In this document: in pieces, positions 12,797-24,031 of the stretch
How the letters are laid out: the number at the start of each line of letters is the position of its first letter
Position numbering within the stretch: the stretch's first letter is position 1
Assembly (NCBI GenBank): GCA_038049695.1
Contig: CP142456.1
Coordinates: 42,388,001 to 42,452,000 of the forward strand
Source: Cinnamomum chago
Lineage: Eukaryota; Streptophyta; Magnoliopsida; Laurales; Lauraceae
Length of the DNA stretch: 64,000 nucleotides
Direction: 5' to 3'
Made by a program: the position numbers and the translations under genes
Notes under the pieces: model-generated
Told to the model about the DNA's origin: nothing
The model's input: the letters and a program-made list of their open reading frames with translations, nothing else
The model's database searches: none

Positions 12797-14017
12797 TGTT
12801 AGACCCCGACCCAGACCAATTCGATTAGTGTGCGATTAGTGTGTTTTTAGTCCTAAGTGAGTTTAGTTGTTGTTGGGTTAGAAATAACTAGTTTTAGTCT
12901 TGGATATAGCTTTGGGAATTTTGAGAACGTTTAGTATTAGTTAGATACACTCAGGAAGGCCTGAGTGCACGTGTGAGCTTGGGAAGATCGTATCTATTTC
13001 CGTGTGATTGTGTTTTTGATTTCATTTGAATGATTTTTCTATGTGTACAACTCTTGTCTTAAGCCCATTCATGTTTGTAGCCCAAAAACCCATGTTTTGG
13101 CCCAATGAGGGTAAAATTGTCTTTTATGCACAAATCTGGACATAATTTTCGAGATCTCAAAACCATGTCAAAAATATACTTTTTGGAAACTAGATATTTC
13201 GATGATCGTTTTATCCTTCTTCGTCGAAGTCATCCGAGTCCCACAAGATCGTGTTTTGGTCACTTCAAGGTTCAGCTAATAGGGGCCCATTATCATCACT
13301 TAATCCCCCTCTCCCTCTCTTTTCATTCATTTCCCCCAAATCTCTGCAATTGTTCTTGACCTAGGGCTAAAAACCCCTCTTTCCTTTCCATCTTCCTCAC
13401 CTTGCATGCTCTAGCTATAGATCTCCAAAGAAGATTCCAAGGCTACCATCTTCTTCCTCTCATCTCAAGCTTCCTATTGATATCTTCTTCTTGAAAGCTA
13501 AAGTTGGGAAAGCTCTCCATTTCCTTACTTCCCTTTTGTTTGGGCATTTCTAGGTAAGAGCTTCAACCCATATCTTTCATGGAGTTATTTTGGTTCCTTA
13601 AGATCTTGTTTTTCATTTGAAAAACCCTTTTTGTGAAAATGGGTTCTTTGCTTTCATTTTTGTTAAGTTTTGAATGGTTTTCCTTGGGTTTATTTGTAGT
13701 GTTGGCTTAGCTTGTGAGTAAGAGTGCTTAAAGAGGAGTGTTTAGCATTTGGGCAAGGCAAGTAATCTTTATAGGTTCATTGATGCATGTGTGTTTTGAT
13801 TAAATAACTATCTTAGAAATTGTGCATATGAATTTGTTTATAAATTTCATGATCTTGTTTTCATTGGATTAAATGTGTGAAACGGTGGAAATGAACCCTT
13901 GGTGAGCATGAAGGCTCAAGGGATTGTATGTGAGTGATGGATGAGAAGGAGGAGGAAAATGTAGTGGAAGTTGTACAAGAGAAAGGCATTTTCTGCACTC
14001 TGCGAGCACAGGCAGAA

Positions 14018-14182
14018 GCTTGTCCGCTCGAGCGACTCTTGGGTCCGCTCGAGCGACCAAGCCTCTATTTGGTCCGAGCGCAGACAGAGAGATGTCCGCT
14101 CGAGCGCACTTATTATCCGCTCGAGCGAACTGTCTCGCTCAAGAGAAGTGTCATCACCTTATAGAGTTCGCTCGAGCGAACC
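14018..14182. repeat. CpG-palindrome cluster in LTR B2 (CGCTCGAGCG units)
   Basis: Five perfect or near-perfect CCGCTCGAGCGA units occur within 165 bp, separated by unrelated spacers. The homologous places in B1 and B3 carry different palindromes. The arrangement follows a conserved GAACCCTTGG...GAGCATGAAGG landmark about 100 bp upstream (also at 7420 in B1). Confidence 0.8.
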
Positions 14183-15040
14183 TGCCAGATTCAGGAAGAA
14201 GAATTATTTCGTTGTGTATTTTCTTGATGGTTGAAAGACTAGACTATGTTAAGGTTTTGACTTGACATTGTGTAAATGGAACTTCGAAATGCAACCCAAC
14301 TTCGGGGACATCAATTCTTGTACATTCCGACGTTTGGGCTCCCAATTACACAAAGGTCAATTAGTAGCCTTAACACATGCTTGCCAGATTTCGTATTAGA
14401 ATTCCATTTTTTTTTGTACGATAAGTACCATCGTGTACTCGTTTTGGATTTCAAGTATATGCTTGTTTTGAAGTTTTGTTTCAAGAAAAAGGGGATCACT
14501 TCCTAAGCGTGTTATGCATATTAATTATGCCTTTTGCTAGTCGTGTTCGTCGTGTTTTGATAAGTGACTTCCCCCTTTTGTCTCGACAAGTTTTGATAGT
14601 GTTTTGCGTGTTTTGTGCATTCATGAATTAAGTGAACACCACTGAGCTTGGACTGCCCTTTCAGTTTGATCCACTGTCTGGGGGTCCTTAAACATGTGGA
14701 CTGTCTGCAGACTGGTCGTGTATTTATTACACATCGTGCGTGTCCGGTTCCGCGGCCGAAAATCCCTGAATATGTGGGAATCGTGTCGTGATTATATTAT
14801 GTATATCGTGCTTGTCGTGCGTGCTTGCTCTTTTCATTATATAAATGATAGAGAAAGGATAGGCTCTTTGTGGATTGTAACTATTCATGATATATTTATG
14901 TACTCATGCTAGTTTGTTTAGTATTCCAGCTTTATATGTATTCTCGAAAATGTATCTCAGTCATTGTAGTATTTTAAATCAAGGTTTTGCTTACATGTTT
15001 TCTTAAACTGTTTATTATTTCACGCTTACACCTAAATTGA

Positions 15041-15178
15041 TTACCTGCCAAACCGTTGTGTTTGACCCTTGTTGGTTGGTGCCCAGGTGCAGGAGACGTT
15101 GCCTTTGAGGAGGAGCGTCAGGAGGAGGCTCTTGAGCCACCCCTAGTGAGAGAGTGGCAGCCCGACGATGTCATTTAG
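15041..15178 (+). other. Acidic coding-like segment in LTR B2
   Basis: An open frame after a stop at 15038 encodes a short acidic tail: GDVAFEEERQEEALEPPLV followed by REWQPDDVI and a TAG (15176-15178). B3 has a similar tail at 42899-43021, and the distinct LTR subfamily A has a related one on the minus strand at about 16887-17050. All three end about 410 bp from the 3' end of their LTR. Upstream residues VVFDP-like are conserved with B3 but in another frame, so B2 has a small indel. I know no named product. Confidence 0.45.
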
Positions 15179-15588
15179 ACGTCGGGCGGGTTTCTGAGTT
15201 TCGTCATTTTGTCTTGGGATTTCTTTTATCATTTTGAGAATTGTATTGGCCTCTGTTGGCCTCTTATGGTTTGTAACTAAAACTTAACTTACTTTGTGTA
15301 GTCTTATAACTTGAATTATGTTGGGAATGCCAAGTTAGCTTCTTTCTTTGATACTATGTCTTGTTAGTAATTGTTATAGCACTTAAAGATTTATTGGTGC
15401 TTATCATGATGTGTTTTGCTACACGCTTCCGCATACTTGATCGTGTGAGTCAGATTCCGTGTGTCTTTGGGAATCCTCACCGCGGGAACCTGTGGGAAAG
15501 TATATCTTCAATGCAATGAAACAATGAAAGGTAATCAACAACAACACGTCGCGGGCCCGGGGTTCCGTTCCGGGGTCGCGACACTTGT

Positions 15589-16341
15589 TCTTAACAGTCA
15601 CTTGATTCAATTGTCTATAATCTATGTACATTCTTATTGTCCCGTCCTTCTTCTTCACAAATATCACCGGAGCTCCCCACAGTGAACCACTGGGTCTAAT
15701 GAGACCTTTATCCAACAGATCTTCTATTTGAATCTTCAACTCCTTCAATTCTGCTGGAACCATTCTATACGGGACCTTCAAAATAGGTGCTGTACTTGGC
15801 TGCAATTCTATCATGAAATCTAACTCACGGACAGGTGGCAAACCAGGAATCTCATCCGGAAACAAATCCGGGAATTCTCGCACCACTGGAATCTCATCAA
15901 TAGTTTTGGATGCCTTGTCTTCCGCGATAAAGCCTTCGCAATAGCTCTTCATCAAACGTTTTGCCTTCAATGCAGAAATTAACCGAGTGGAGATGGCCTT
16001 TTCAGCGCCAACAAACTCAACACTACAGTCTGAACTCTGCAACTTCACCGTTTTGTTAAAATAATCTAACGCCGCTCGGTTCGCTGCTAACCAATTCATA
16101 CCAAGTATCACATCAAACTCCGATATTGGTAAGATGATCAAACTGGCGGTCAACTGAACTTCTCCAATATGAAATTACATCTAGGGTAGATGACATTACA
16201 AGGAACCGATCTATCTATAGGGGTGGCTACTATCAAATCATATGGTAGTGTCTCCTTATCCTCCCCCAAGTGGAGTGTAAATGCTGGTGTAACAAATGAG
16301 TGTGTGGATCCTGATCCCAATGGCCCGCTATTAGCCATGTC
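15589..16341 (-). pseudogene. Protease remnant and N-terminal reverse transcriptase, chromovirus A; gag deleted
   Basis: On the minus strand an ATG at 16338 opens MANSGPLGSGSTHSF and runs into a retropepsin-like region. The family normally reads (L/L)DSG(A/S)THSF, so the catalytic Asp is lost at the fusion point (Gly instead). The second half of the protease is clear ([10 protein letters not shown]), followed by [44 protein letters not shown] and [13 protein letters not shown] of the reverse transcriptase, up to insertion B2. A frameshift lies near 16150. Only ~150 bp separate this ATG from the primer-binding site, so the whole gag and zinc knuckle are gone. The ATG context is probably the old gag start fused to protease by a deletion. 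Confidence 0.85.
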
Positions 16342-16490
16342 ACTGCAAGATAATATGAGTTAGGCCCTATGCAACACAAAACTAGCAACACAATGCTAGA
16401 AATAGAACTAGGAAACCAACCTACTAACTAATAAAATCCTCACACGCGTTCTATGGTTTTTACAATTTTTACCGTGAGAAACCATCCATT

Positions 16491-16502
16491 GCTCTGATAC
16501 CA
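16491..16502 (-). promoter_or_regulatory. Primer-binding site of chromovirus A (initiator tRNA-Met type)
   Basis: On the minus strand TGGTATCAGAGC lies three bases after the LTR end (...GGGATGTGACA, LTR edge at 16506). This is the standard plant LTR-retrotransposon primer site complementary to the 3' end of initiator tRNA-Met. It fixes 16506-19513 as the 5' LTR of A. The ~150-bp leader between it and the ATG at 16338 has no other feature. Confidence 0.92.
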
Positions 16503-16505
16503 TTC

Positions 16506-19500
16506 TGTCACATCCCCCGAACCAGATTAGAGAATAAACCGGATCCGGGGAGTGAAATTTAGGACTAAATAAAAATTTTGTCCTTTAGACCCAAGGATCG
16601 TAAGTCCGCTATGAGGATATCAAGTTTCAAGCCTCAAGTATAATAAGAATTGCGGAATTCATACAATTCTAGGCATTTGGAATATCAACAATGGATAATT
16701 AATAAATTAAAGTTGCACAAAAGAATAAATAAAACTATATGAAGAAGTTAATTAATTACAATGGCCAACCCAATAATCAAGGTCATTTAAAACAATAACT
16801 GATGTCAATAATGTGAAATGTCTAACGAGAGATAATAAATAATAAAAGAATCTAACGAAGTCCCAATGAATCTCTCTCATGCCAGATATGATGACGCCAC
16901 TCTACGTCATCGGCACGCCACTCTCATTCCTCCTCAGCCGGTTGGAGATCCTCTAGGATCTCCTCACCTGCCCTCTCCTCGTAGTAGTAGTCACCTGGGG
17001 TGTCTGTACACCAAGGAACAGAGTCAACGACATGTTGAGCAATAGATAAGAAATGTATAAATGATATGACATGCATCAAGTATAGAATAATGATAAGTGT
17101 AATATCATGTGAATACAAGGAAAGCGAAACTAGGCATAAAGCATGAATAATAATCGTAAGAGACAAAGACATAAATCCTAACATCATCTAGCAATAACCA
17201 CTATCCAACAATGCAATGCGAGAAACAAGAGGGAGACTCCGAGGATGTCCAAGCCACCTCCCGGGGTATCAGTAACAATCCAGGCCAGACTACTGATACC
17301 AAAGTCCGGCTCCAGTGGGATCTTAGCTCCCGGTCCTAGGAATAACAGCACTGTCCTAGCCCACTCCCAGCTATTCAACGCCATAGACGCCGTCCAATGT
17401 CGACTGCCCATCCCGATGTCTGAGTTACTGACCCATCAAATAAAAAACCCCAAACCGCAGATGGCCATGACATGCAAATAATAATAAAGTGATGTTGACA
17501 CGAGAATAGACCAAGACAAACAAGCTTGGCTAGATCAATGTACAAGACATGTTCATAGAGATTATCTCATTCAAAACAATACAAGACAAGTTAAACACTT
17601 GATAACCCCTTTCCTACTAGCCAGTCATGTTTATCAAATGCATAACACAAGGTTCCTACGATACACTCTAAGTCAAGTCCATATCCTAGTCCTATAAGGA
17701 TTTATGTTTCATAATTAGTTAAGTGTTTTATGCCAAGAGAGTATACAATGAATTTTAACAACGAATACAATTTACAAGTCAATGAGGATTTACAATCCAA
17801 AACCTAGGTAAGTGGTGTCATCCCTGTACTCCACATGTTTTAACGGACTGCAAGTGGGAATTGGATCAATAATGCTTCTAGGGAAATCCCTTGGTGTACA
17901 ATCATGTTCAGCATTGTTCGATTCAATTCCTTATGCATTCGGTTACACCTTGCATAATACATGAATACCTAGACAACTCATCGAAGCGCGTCAAGCCACG
18001 TGCTACGATTTAATCCCCAATAATGTTCAGGTGATAGTAAATTCATTGTTTCCAACATCTAAGGCCCAAACCTAAGTTACTAGTCTCATTTCCACTAAAA
18101 CATAAGATGAATCAATAATCTGAGTATTTACATCACTTTCTGACCACCGATTGTGATGAGATCAGTACCATTGGATTCTACGTCTCGAGAGCTTTCCGAC
18201 GATATGTAGAACTCCAAATTCCGATGAACAGGTCCAAAGTTATGGGAGTTCCAAGTACTCCTTTCAACCGCCTTGCAGGTTCCCGTTTCGGGCGTCCGGA
18301 TGCTCGGAGACAGTGTGGGCACCTTGAGCTTCTGCCTTCTGGCGTCCGGCCTCCAGAACCCAAGCGTCCAGGCGCCCGGAGGCAAAAACCTCCCGGGATT
18401 CCCCTGTTTTGCTAGTTTTCTGACTCCCTTCCTTCCAAACCATTCCCCACTAATTTCTAACATTTTCAAAGGTCGTAACCTACACAAAACTGAGCCACCA
18501 TGCTCTCCCAATCATCACATTCATCATTCCACACCCATTCTAACAATTTAAAAGATCAAAAAGGGGTTACCAATTACAAATTAAACCAACCCATATCCCA
18601 AACCCAATCTAACATGTCAATCCCAAATCAATATCAAACCAGGCTTGGAATTAGGGAAAACTAATAAGGAAATCATTGCAATCAATAGAGAAACATACAC
18701 ACATGCCAAATTATAAATTGCAAATATACTTGCCTCAACCAAGAAGAAGATTGGAAATTGGGATTGGAAATTGGGAAAAGCTTGAGAATGAGCTTTCTAC
18801 CATGAAAACCACAATCTACCCCGCTCAAAAGCAATCTAGAAGACCAAGAAGGAGAAAGAAAGGAAAAAGATTAAGAAGAACCTAAATCTAACCAAAAGAG
18901 GAAAATGATTGAAAGGATGAAGGTGAGGGAAACATTACCAAACTAGGAAAAATGGAAAGAGAAGGTCAAGAGGAAGAAGATGTGCGGTCCAGATCGCAGA
19001 GGTGATCTCTCCCGGTTAGAGTTCTGGAGCTTAAGAAGAGGAAGAAGAAGAAGAAACTGTTGTTGCTTTCGTTGCAGAGATTGGGAATGAAAAGATTAGG
19101 GATAATCTCTGTTTAAGAAGAGAGGGAAGGGAAACAGATTGATTTGCCCCTAAGTGGGTTTAGTGAAGGAATTGACCACTTGAAGGGTTTCTGATCATCG
19201 GATTGCGACAAGCCAAGAGACAAAAATGACCAGCGCGACGAGACCTTTCCAATGAACCCAACAATCATGGCCTTTGGAATTTTCGGAAAAACACCCAATT
19301 TTCCCTAAATTGCAAACTACCCTCTGCTAGGGTCAAACGCACTCGCTGTCGCACGAAACTTCGCTTACACTAATATAACACTAGAAGGAACTCGCTTATG
19401 ATCTAAACCCACTTAAATATCTAAAATACGAATAATTATAGTAAGAACAAAAAAAACTGGTCAATGGGCCTACTATTGGGCCCAATTGACCCAGTAAAGT

Positions 19501-19513
19501 CCAGGACCTTACA
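16506..19513 (-). mobile_element. Shared LTR: 5' LTR of A and 3' LTR of A2
   Basis: On the plus strand it starts TGTCACATCCCCCGAACC beside the primer-binding site of A, and ends GACCTTACA beside a pyrimidine-rich stretch and the pol end of A2. It is 3,008 bp with TG...CA ends. One LTR thus serves two tandem copies (LTR-internal-LTR-internal), the product expected from unequal recombination between LTRs of neighbouring copies or sister chromatids. A CpG-palindrome cluster lies at 18275-18390. A minus-strand acidic coding-like segment lies at about 16887-17187. The part from about 17830 on matches the left LTR (8497-10181). Confidence 0.85.
16887..17187 (-). other. Acidic coding-like segment in LTR A
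   Basis: On the minus (sense) strand a frame open from 17187 ends with VDSVPWCTDTPGDYYYEE, then EEILEDLQPAEEE and a TGA at 16924-16926. In the same frame directly after the stop comes EWRADDVEW. The layout (hydrophobic or Cys/Trp lead, acidic run, EWRADDV) matches B2 and B3. It ends about 400 bp before the 3' edge of the LTR in the sense direction, as in family B. Function unknown; the stop suggests decay in this copy. Confidence 0.45.
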
Positions 19514-19544
19514 TCTCTCATAACTAAAAAGAACATTTGGTCTC

Positions 19545-21110
19545 CTAAATGCCTAAACGTACCTCATCCGGAAAAAGATAAGGGTACGCCTGCTGGATCT
19601 GGTCCTTTAGCTCCCAGATAGCTTCCTCTTCACTTTGGTGCTCCCACTGTACCTTAACCCACTGGATGGTCTTGGTACGTAGCACTGTCTCCTTTGTGTC
19701 GATGATCTGCGCCGGCCACTCTACATATGTCACATCTGCTTGTAGATGAAGTGGCTCGTGCTGCAACACGTGAGTAGGATCTGGAATATACTTCCGAAGC
19801 ATTGAGACATGAAAAACGTCATGCACACCGGTTAACTCTGGCGGTAACACCAAACGATAGGCCATGTCTCCAATCCTGGTCTTGATCTCCAACGGTCCGA
19901 CAAACCTCCTAGCAAGCTTCCCTTTCTGCCCTAATCGGACAACACCTCGCATCGGATAAACTTTCAAAAACACCATATCCCCCACTTGGAGTTTTAAAGG
20001 TCTCTGACTCTTATCTGCATAACTCTTCTGACGATCCCGAGACTCCTTCATTCTCATCTGAACAATCCTAACTTTCTCATTAGAATCAGAAATCTCTGAG
20101 GGGCCATGAAAGCTCCAAACTCTCATTTCCTCCCAACATGCCGAAATCCTGCATCTTCGTCCGTACAATGCCTCAAATAGTACCATACCAATACTTGAAT
20201 GATAGCTGTTATTCTAGGCAAACTCACACAGAGGCAAACTTTCATTCAAACTCTCCTTGAAATCCAAAACACATGCTCTGAGGAGATCTTCCAAAGTCTG
20301 AATGGTACGCTTGGACTGTCCATCTGTCTGAGGGTGGTAAGCTGTACTAAACTTCAACTGAGTACTCATAGATGGCTGAAAAGTAGACCAAAATCGAGAG
20401 ACAAACTTGGTGTCTCGATCAGATAGTATGGACTTAGGCACTCCATGCAACTTGACTATATTGTCCATGTACATCTTGGTCATCTTATCCATAAACTGAC
20501 CAGTCTTAAATGGTAGGAAATGTGGTGACTTAGTCAACATATCTACAATCACCCAAATAGCGTCATTGCCCTTCCAGGTGTTTGGTAACCCTGACACAAA
20601 GTCCATGGTGATATTCTCCCATTTCCACCATAGAATGTCCAATGGGTGAAGCAAACAAGGAAGCTTCTTGTGCTCTGCTTTAATCTGTTTGCATGTCATA
20701 CACCTAGAAACGAATTTTGCAATCTCTTTCTTCATTTTCACCCACCAATAGTGATTCTTCAAATTATGATACATCTTGGTGCTACCCGGATGAATAGAAT
20801 ACCTGGTGTGGTGTGCATCTGTCATCAGCTCAGAGTTGATATCTTGAACATCTGGCAAACACAACATATCCTTGCAGTACAGAATTCCATTAATCAATCT
20901 GAATTCTGGCTTGTCATCAACATGCTGAATGATTCTCTGCAGCTCTGGATCGTCCTTTTGGGATCCTTGATCCTATTAACTATCTCTGGCTCCCAAACTC
21001 CCATAGTAGCAACTAGGACTTTCTCTTTGACTGGCCATACTTCCACATCCATATCTCTGAACTGCTCCATCCATCTCCATTCAGGCTTCACACATTCACT
21101 GAATGTTGCC
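19545..21110 (-). pseudogene. Integrase, chromodomain and adjoining pol of chromovirus A2
   Basis: On the minus strand, 20897-20214 encodes the integrase zinc finger (HHTRYSIHPGSTKMY ... CMTCKQIKAEH) and core with [22 protein letters not shown] and [11 protein letters not shown]. The last motif has Lys where the catalytic Glu should be (QSERT in copy A). 20186-19545 continues with MVLFEALYGRRC, GPLEIKTRIGDMAYRL, a VFHVSMLRKYIPDP motif and a chromodomain (VKVQWEHQSEEEAIWELKD ending YPYLFPDE). A stop-containing gap joins the two. The piece from 21091 to 20894 is the region between RNase H and integrase. A chromodomain of this type, with long LTRs and a tRNA-Met primer site, fits the Tekay/Del-like chromoviruses; that assignment is my inference. 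Confidence 0.86.
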
Positions 21111-22858
21111 TGAAAGTCCTTGAGGATCCTAACCCTAGAGGGGGGGGGGGGGGTGAATAGGGTGAGCTACAATTGTGACCAATTTAAACCAATTTTAATT
21201 TCTTAAACAAAACTAGTCACATGTGATGAATGATCAATCAATATGCGGAAGCTAAACAAAATCAATCACCACATAGCAATCACCACAACACAATATTTAT
21301 AGTGGTTCGGCCAACGTGCCTACATCCACTACCGGCTTGTGATCCAATCACCCCACCGGATTTCCACTATTTATGCTTTTTCAAAGGCTAAGCAATAACC
21401 TCTACAATGTTGCTTTTCAAAGGCTAAACAACAACCTTACAAGATGCTTTTCTTAGGCTAAGCAATAACCTTACAATATGCTTTTCTTAGGCTAAGCAAT
21501 AACCTTATACAATGCTTTTCTTAGGCTAAGCAATAACCTTTACAAATAAAGCTTTCTCTAAGAAAGTGTCTTTACAAAAGATCACTCTAAGAGATTACAA
21601 TTTAAGCTCATATGAAATTGCCTCTTGACTAGGCTAATATGAAAGTTTAATACAAATAACAAACATACACTCAATTAAGTTAAAGTGTGTGCACAAGTGT
21701 ATGAATGCTCTACTTCAATCTATTTTAACAATGAAGCTCTTAAATGAATGCATGATGCATTTTAAAATCAAAGCTTATAAAATGATGATTGAAGAGAAAA
21801 ATACTAATCACATGAAAGATTCACACAACTTGAAGAAATGATCTAAAACATGTTGTATGAATATAAAAGTCTAAGAACACATGTGATTTAGGTGAGAGTG
21901 ATTGCAAACCATTCTAATATACCAATGAAGATAATGAGTTTGCAAAACAACTCTTGAAATCATGCATAAGTGAAAAACAAAGATTTAAGCATGCATGGAT
22001 TTCATTTTAATGAAAATCAAAATACAAGTAAAGTGTACCTTTTTAAGAACTCATGTATTTGATTTCCAAATGGCCCCCTAGCCTTTCCAACTTCTTCCCC
22101 TTTCTTTGGCTCCAAAATGCTCTCAAAGGTTCATGGAGCCTTGAAAAAGGTTGGAAATGAATGGACTTTATAGCAAAAAAGTGTCCAACGGCTAGTTGTC
22201 TCGGTCGACCAGGAGGGGTCTCGGTCGACCTAGAAGGCACAACGGTCATAAAAGTTACCGTTGAGTAGTTTCAGTTCAGAAACAGTCCACTGGCCCTGCA
22301 GTGGTCTCGGTCGACCGAGACCCAGGTCTCGGTCGACCGGCTACACTGCCGGGCGAGTCCCTGGGGCCAAAAATCCAACTTTTTCTCATTTCAAAGTATT
22401 TCTTAGAGGGATCTTTGGGCCACTAAATCAAGCTTAAATAACATGTTTTAAGACATTCTAAGATGTTTAAAAACATGAAAAACACAAAGCCTAAAATGAT
22501 TCAAAGGAATAAAACCAAAGGCTAGCTTGATTTGATAAAACTCTTTTCAAATGAAAATGCATACAAAAATGATTCTTTTTGTGAAGAATGTATGCAAGAC
22601 TCAAACCTAAATTCACAAGAAGATTTTCCAAAAGTAATGCACAAGGAAATAGGTTTTCAAAAGAGTTTGGGTTTCAAAACTAATGCATCCAAGTTTAAAA
22701 CCAAAACATGCATAAAACAAAAGCTTTTCCAAATCTTAAAAGCTATGCATGTATAAAACTAGATTTCAAGGTTTTCTAAAACAATGCAAGTGTGAGTTAA
22801 TCAAATGATGCTAAAGTGCAAATGCATCCATCAAATTGCAAAAACAAAATTCCTAACA
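21111..22858 (-). mobile_element. Solo LTR S3 (family S) inside A2, TSD TTGCC
   Basis: The 1,748-bp unit runs from TGAAAGTCCT to TTCCTAACA, with perfect TTGCC duplications at 21106-21110 and 22859-22863. Removing it rejoins the A2 pol sequence, which matches copy A uninterrupted near 11755. It has the same parts as S2: a 14-G run (21140-21153), five minisatellite units (about 21374-21546), and palindromes at about 22200-22345, here mostly CTCGGTCGACC rather than CCGGTCGACC. A TATAAAG box lies on the minus strand (22166-22172). Confidence 0.92.
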
Positions 22859-23105
22859 TTGCCTTCCTACTAAGAGCATCTGCTACCACATTCACCTTCC
22901 CTGGATGATACTTGATCGGAAAATCATAGTCATTTATGTACTCCATCCATCTCCGTTGTTTATTATTCAGATCACCCTGTGTAAACATGTATTGCAGACT
23001 CTTGTGATCTGTATGCACCTCAAATCTTTTTCCATACAAATAATGCCTCCACAACTTCAATGCAAAAACCACTACAGCTAGCTCTAAGTCATGTGTGGCA
23101 TACTC
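22859..23105 (-). pseudogene. RNase H fragment of A2, truncated
   Basis: On the minus strand the sequence reads [36 protein letters not shown] and a VADALSR end, a gypsy RNase H. It stops matching the element near 23105, and reverse transcriptase, protease, gag and the far LTR of A2 are absent. Next to it begins a kinase-gene intron and exon, so A2 ends at a deletion breakpoint. Confidence 0.85.
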
Positions 23106-23136
23106 CTTCATGGTACTTATATTTTGCCTGCCTTAG

Positions 23137-23708
23137 GAGGATGGGCTGCTTCATACTGCCTATGGGACCCTTAACTATGTTGCTCTCGAGGTATTTATAT
23201 TGGGGGAAATTCTATATGCACCCACTTATTTTGCTGAGCACACCCACATTCCTTTATGAACAATGACTTAAAAAAAAAAGTAGGTGTGCTCAACAAAATA
23301 GGGGGTGCTTATAGAATCTCCCTTATATTGGTTTTCTCACTTTCTTTATAAGAAAAATATATTGCCATATTGTTCTTTCATTTTATCAATATCTTTCTTA
23401 TAGGTTCTCAATAATAAAGGTTACAATGGTACAGCAGCTGACATATGGTCTTGTGGTGTCATTCTTTTTGTTCTTATGGCTGGATACTTGCCTTTTGATG
23501 AGTCAAACCTCCCAACTTTGTATAGAAAAGTACGCTTTTCAGACTTGTTGTTTCTCTATTTTCTTATTCCCACAATAGATTTATTGGAAGATTGATACAG
23601 ACTTTACAAGAATTTTAGATCTGTAAAGGCGATTTTACATGTCCTTCTTGGTTTTCTTCTTGTGCAAAGAAATTGATCAAACGTATTCTTGACCGAAATC
23701 CTTACACG
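23137..23708 (+). pseudogene. CBL-interacting protein kinase (CIPK) gene fragment, three exons
   Basis: CIPKs are plant Ser/Thr kinases activated by calcineurin-B-like calcium sensors. Exon 23137-23190 (18 codons, after CCTTAG, before GTATTT) encodes the activation-loop end DGLLHTAYGTLNYVALE; the family usually has CGTPNYVAPE, so the APE motif is damaged. Exon 23404-23529 (42 codons) encodes [20 protein letters not shown] followed by [13 protein letters not shown] and LYRK (kinase subdomains IX-X). Exon 23619-23708 (30 codons) encodes ICKGDFTCPSWFSSCAKKLI then KRILDRNPYT, before GTAAGT. All boundaries are GT-AG and phase 0. Upstream exons are lost at the A2 junction. The intron after 23708 holds a copia element. 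The C-terminal NAF/FISL region is not found, so this is a relic. It matches the intron-rich CIPK clade; I cannot name the paralogue. Confidence 0.85.
23204..23322. mobile_element. 119-bp MITE with 9-bp TSD (Mutator-type signature) in CIPK intron
   Basis: Terminal inverted repeats of about 43 bp (GGGAAATTCTATATGCACCC at the left, its near-complement ending AGAATCTCCC at the right) enclose a short A-rich loop. Identical 9-bp direct repeats TTATATTGG flank it (23195-23203 and 23323-23331). A 9-bp duplication and long inverted repeats are the signature of Mutator-like elements, so this is most likely a non-autonomous MULE MITE. It begins 13 bp after the exon's GT donor. Confidence 0.85.
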
Positions 23709-23838
23709 GTAAGTGAATCCTTTGATATTGCATATTTCTTTAATGCAGCAAACTCAAAGCAAGTTTATTTTATTTTATTTTATTTTTAAAATTTGTAATG
23801 AGAAAATTAAAATGCTTGTCTGAAGAGACCTATAGTTG

Positions 23839-24031
23839 TGTTATAAGATATGGATCATGGGTGGATGCCCACTTAAGATAAGTTAGGGTTAGAATTAGGG
23901 TTCCTCTTGTGGGGTTACTTTGCCTATAAATAGGCTTCTCTACCTTTGTATTGTATACAGTTAATGAGATAATAGCAAGGCTCTCTCTTCTCTCCCTAAT
24001 CTTCTTTCTCTTGTCTCTCTCTTTTCTAACA
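23839..24031 (+). repeat. 5' LTR of the copia element
   Basis: 193 bp with TG...CA ends and a CTATAAATAGG promoter motif at 23924-23934. Directly downstream is CCTTATCAGCACG, at the place of the primer-binding site; it is not the common TGGTATCAGAGC type and I cannot assign the tRNA. Confidence 0.93.

Larger units (their letters stand above)
12797..15583 (+). mobile_element. Solo LTR B2 (family B) inside the A reverse transcriptase, TSD CTTGT
   Basis: The 2,787-bp unit starts TGTTAGACCCCGACCC, ends GGGGTCGCGACA and is flanked by perfect CTTGT duplications (12792-12796, 15584-15588). Removing it with one duplication rejoins the reverse-transcriptase codons VTVKN-KYPLPR in frame, which proves it is a later insertion. 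At 14018-14182 it carries a cluster of CGCTCGAGCG palindromes. At about 15041-15178 it has an acidic coding-like segment ending EWQPDDVI and a stop. There is no internal region. Confidence 0.93.

Noticed and set aside
14018..14182. Repeated CTCGAG (XhoI) and GTCGAC (SalI) sites as cloning linkers
   Set aside because: They lie inside TSD-bounded LTRs in several families and vary by copy, which linkers would not.
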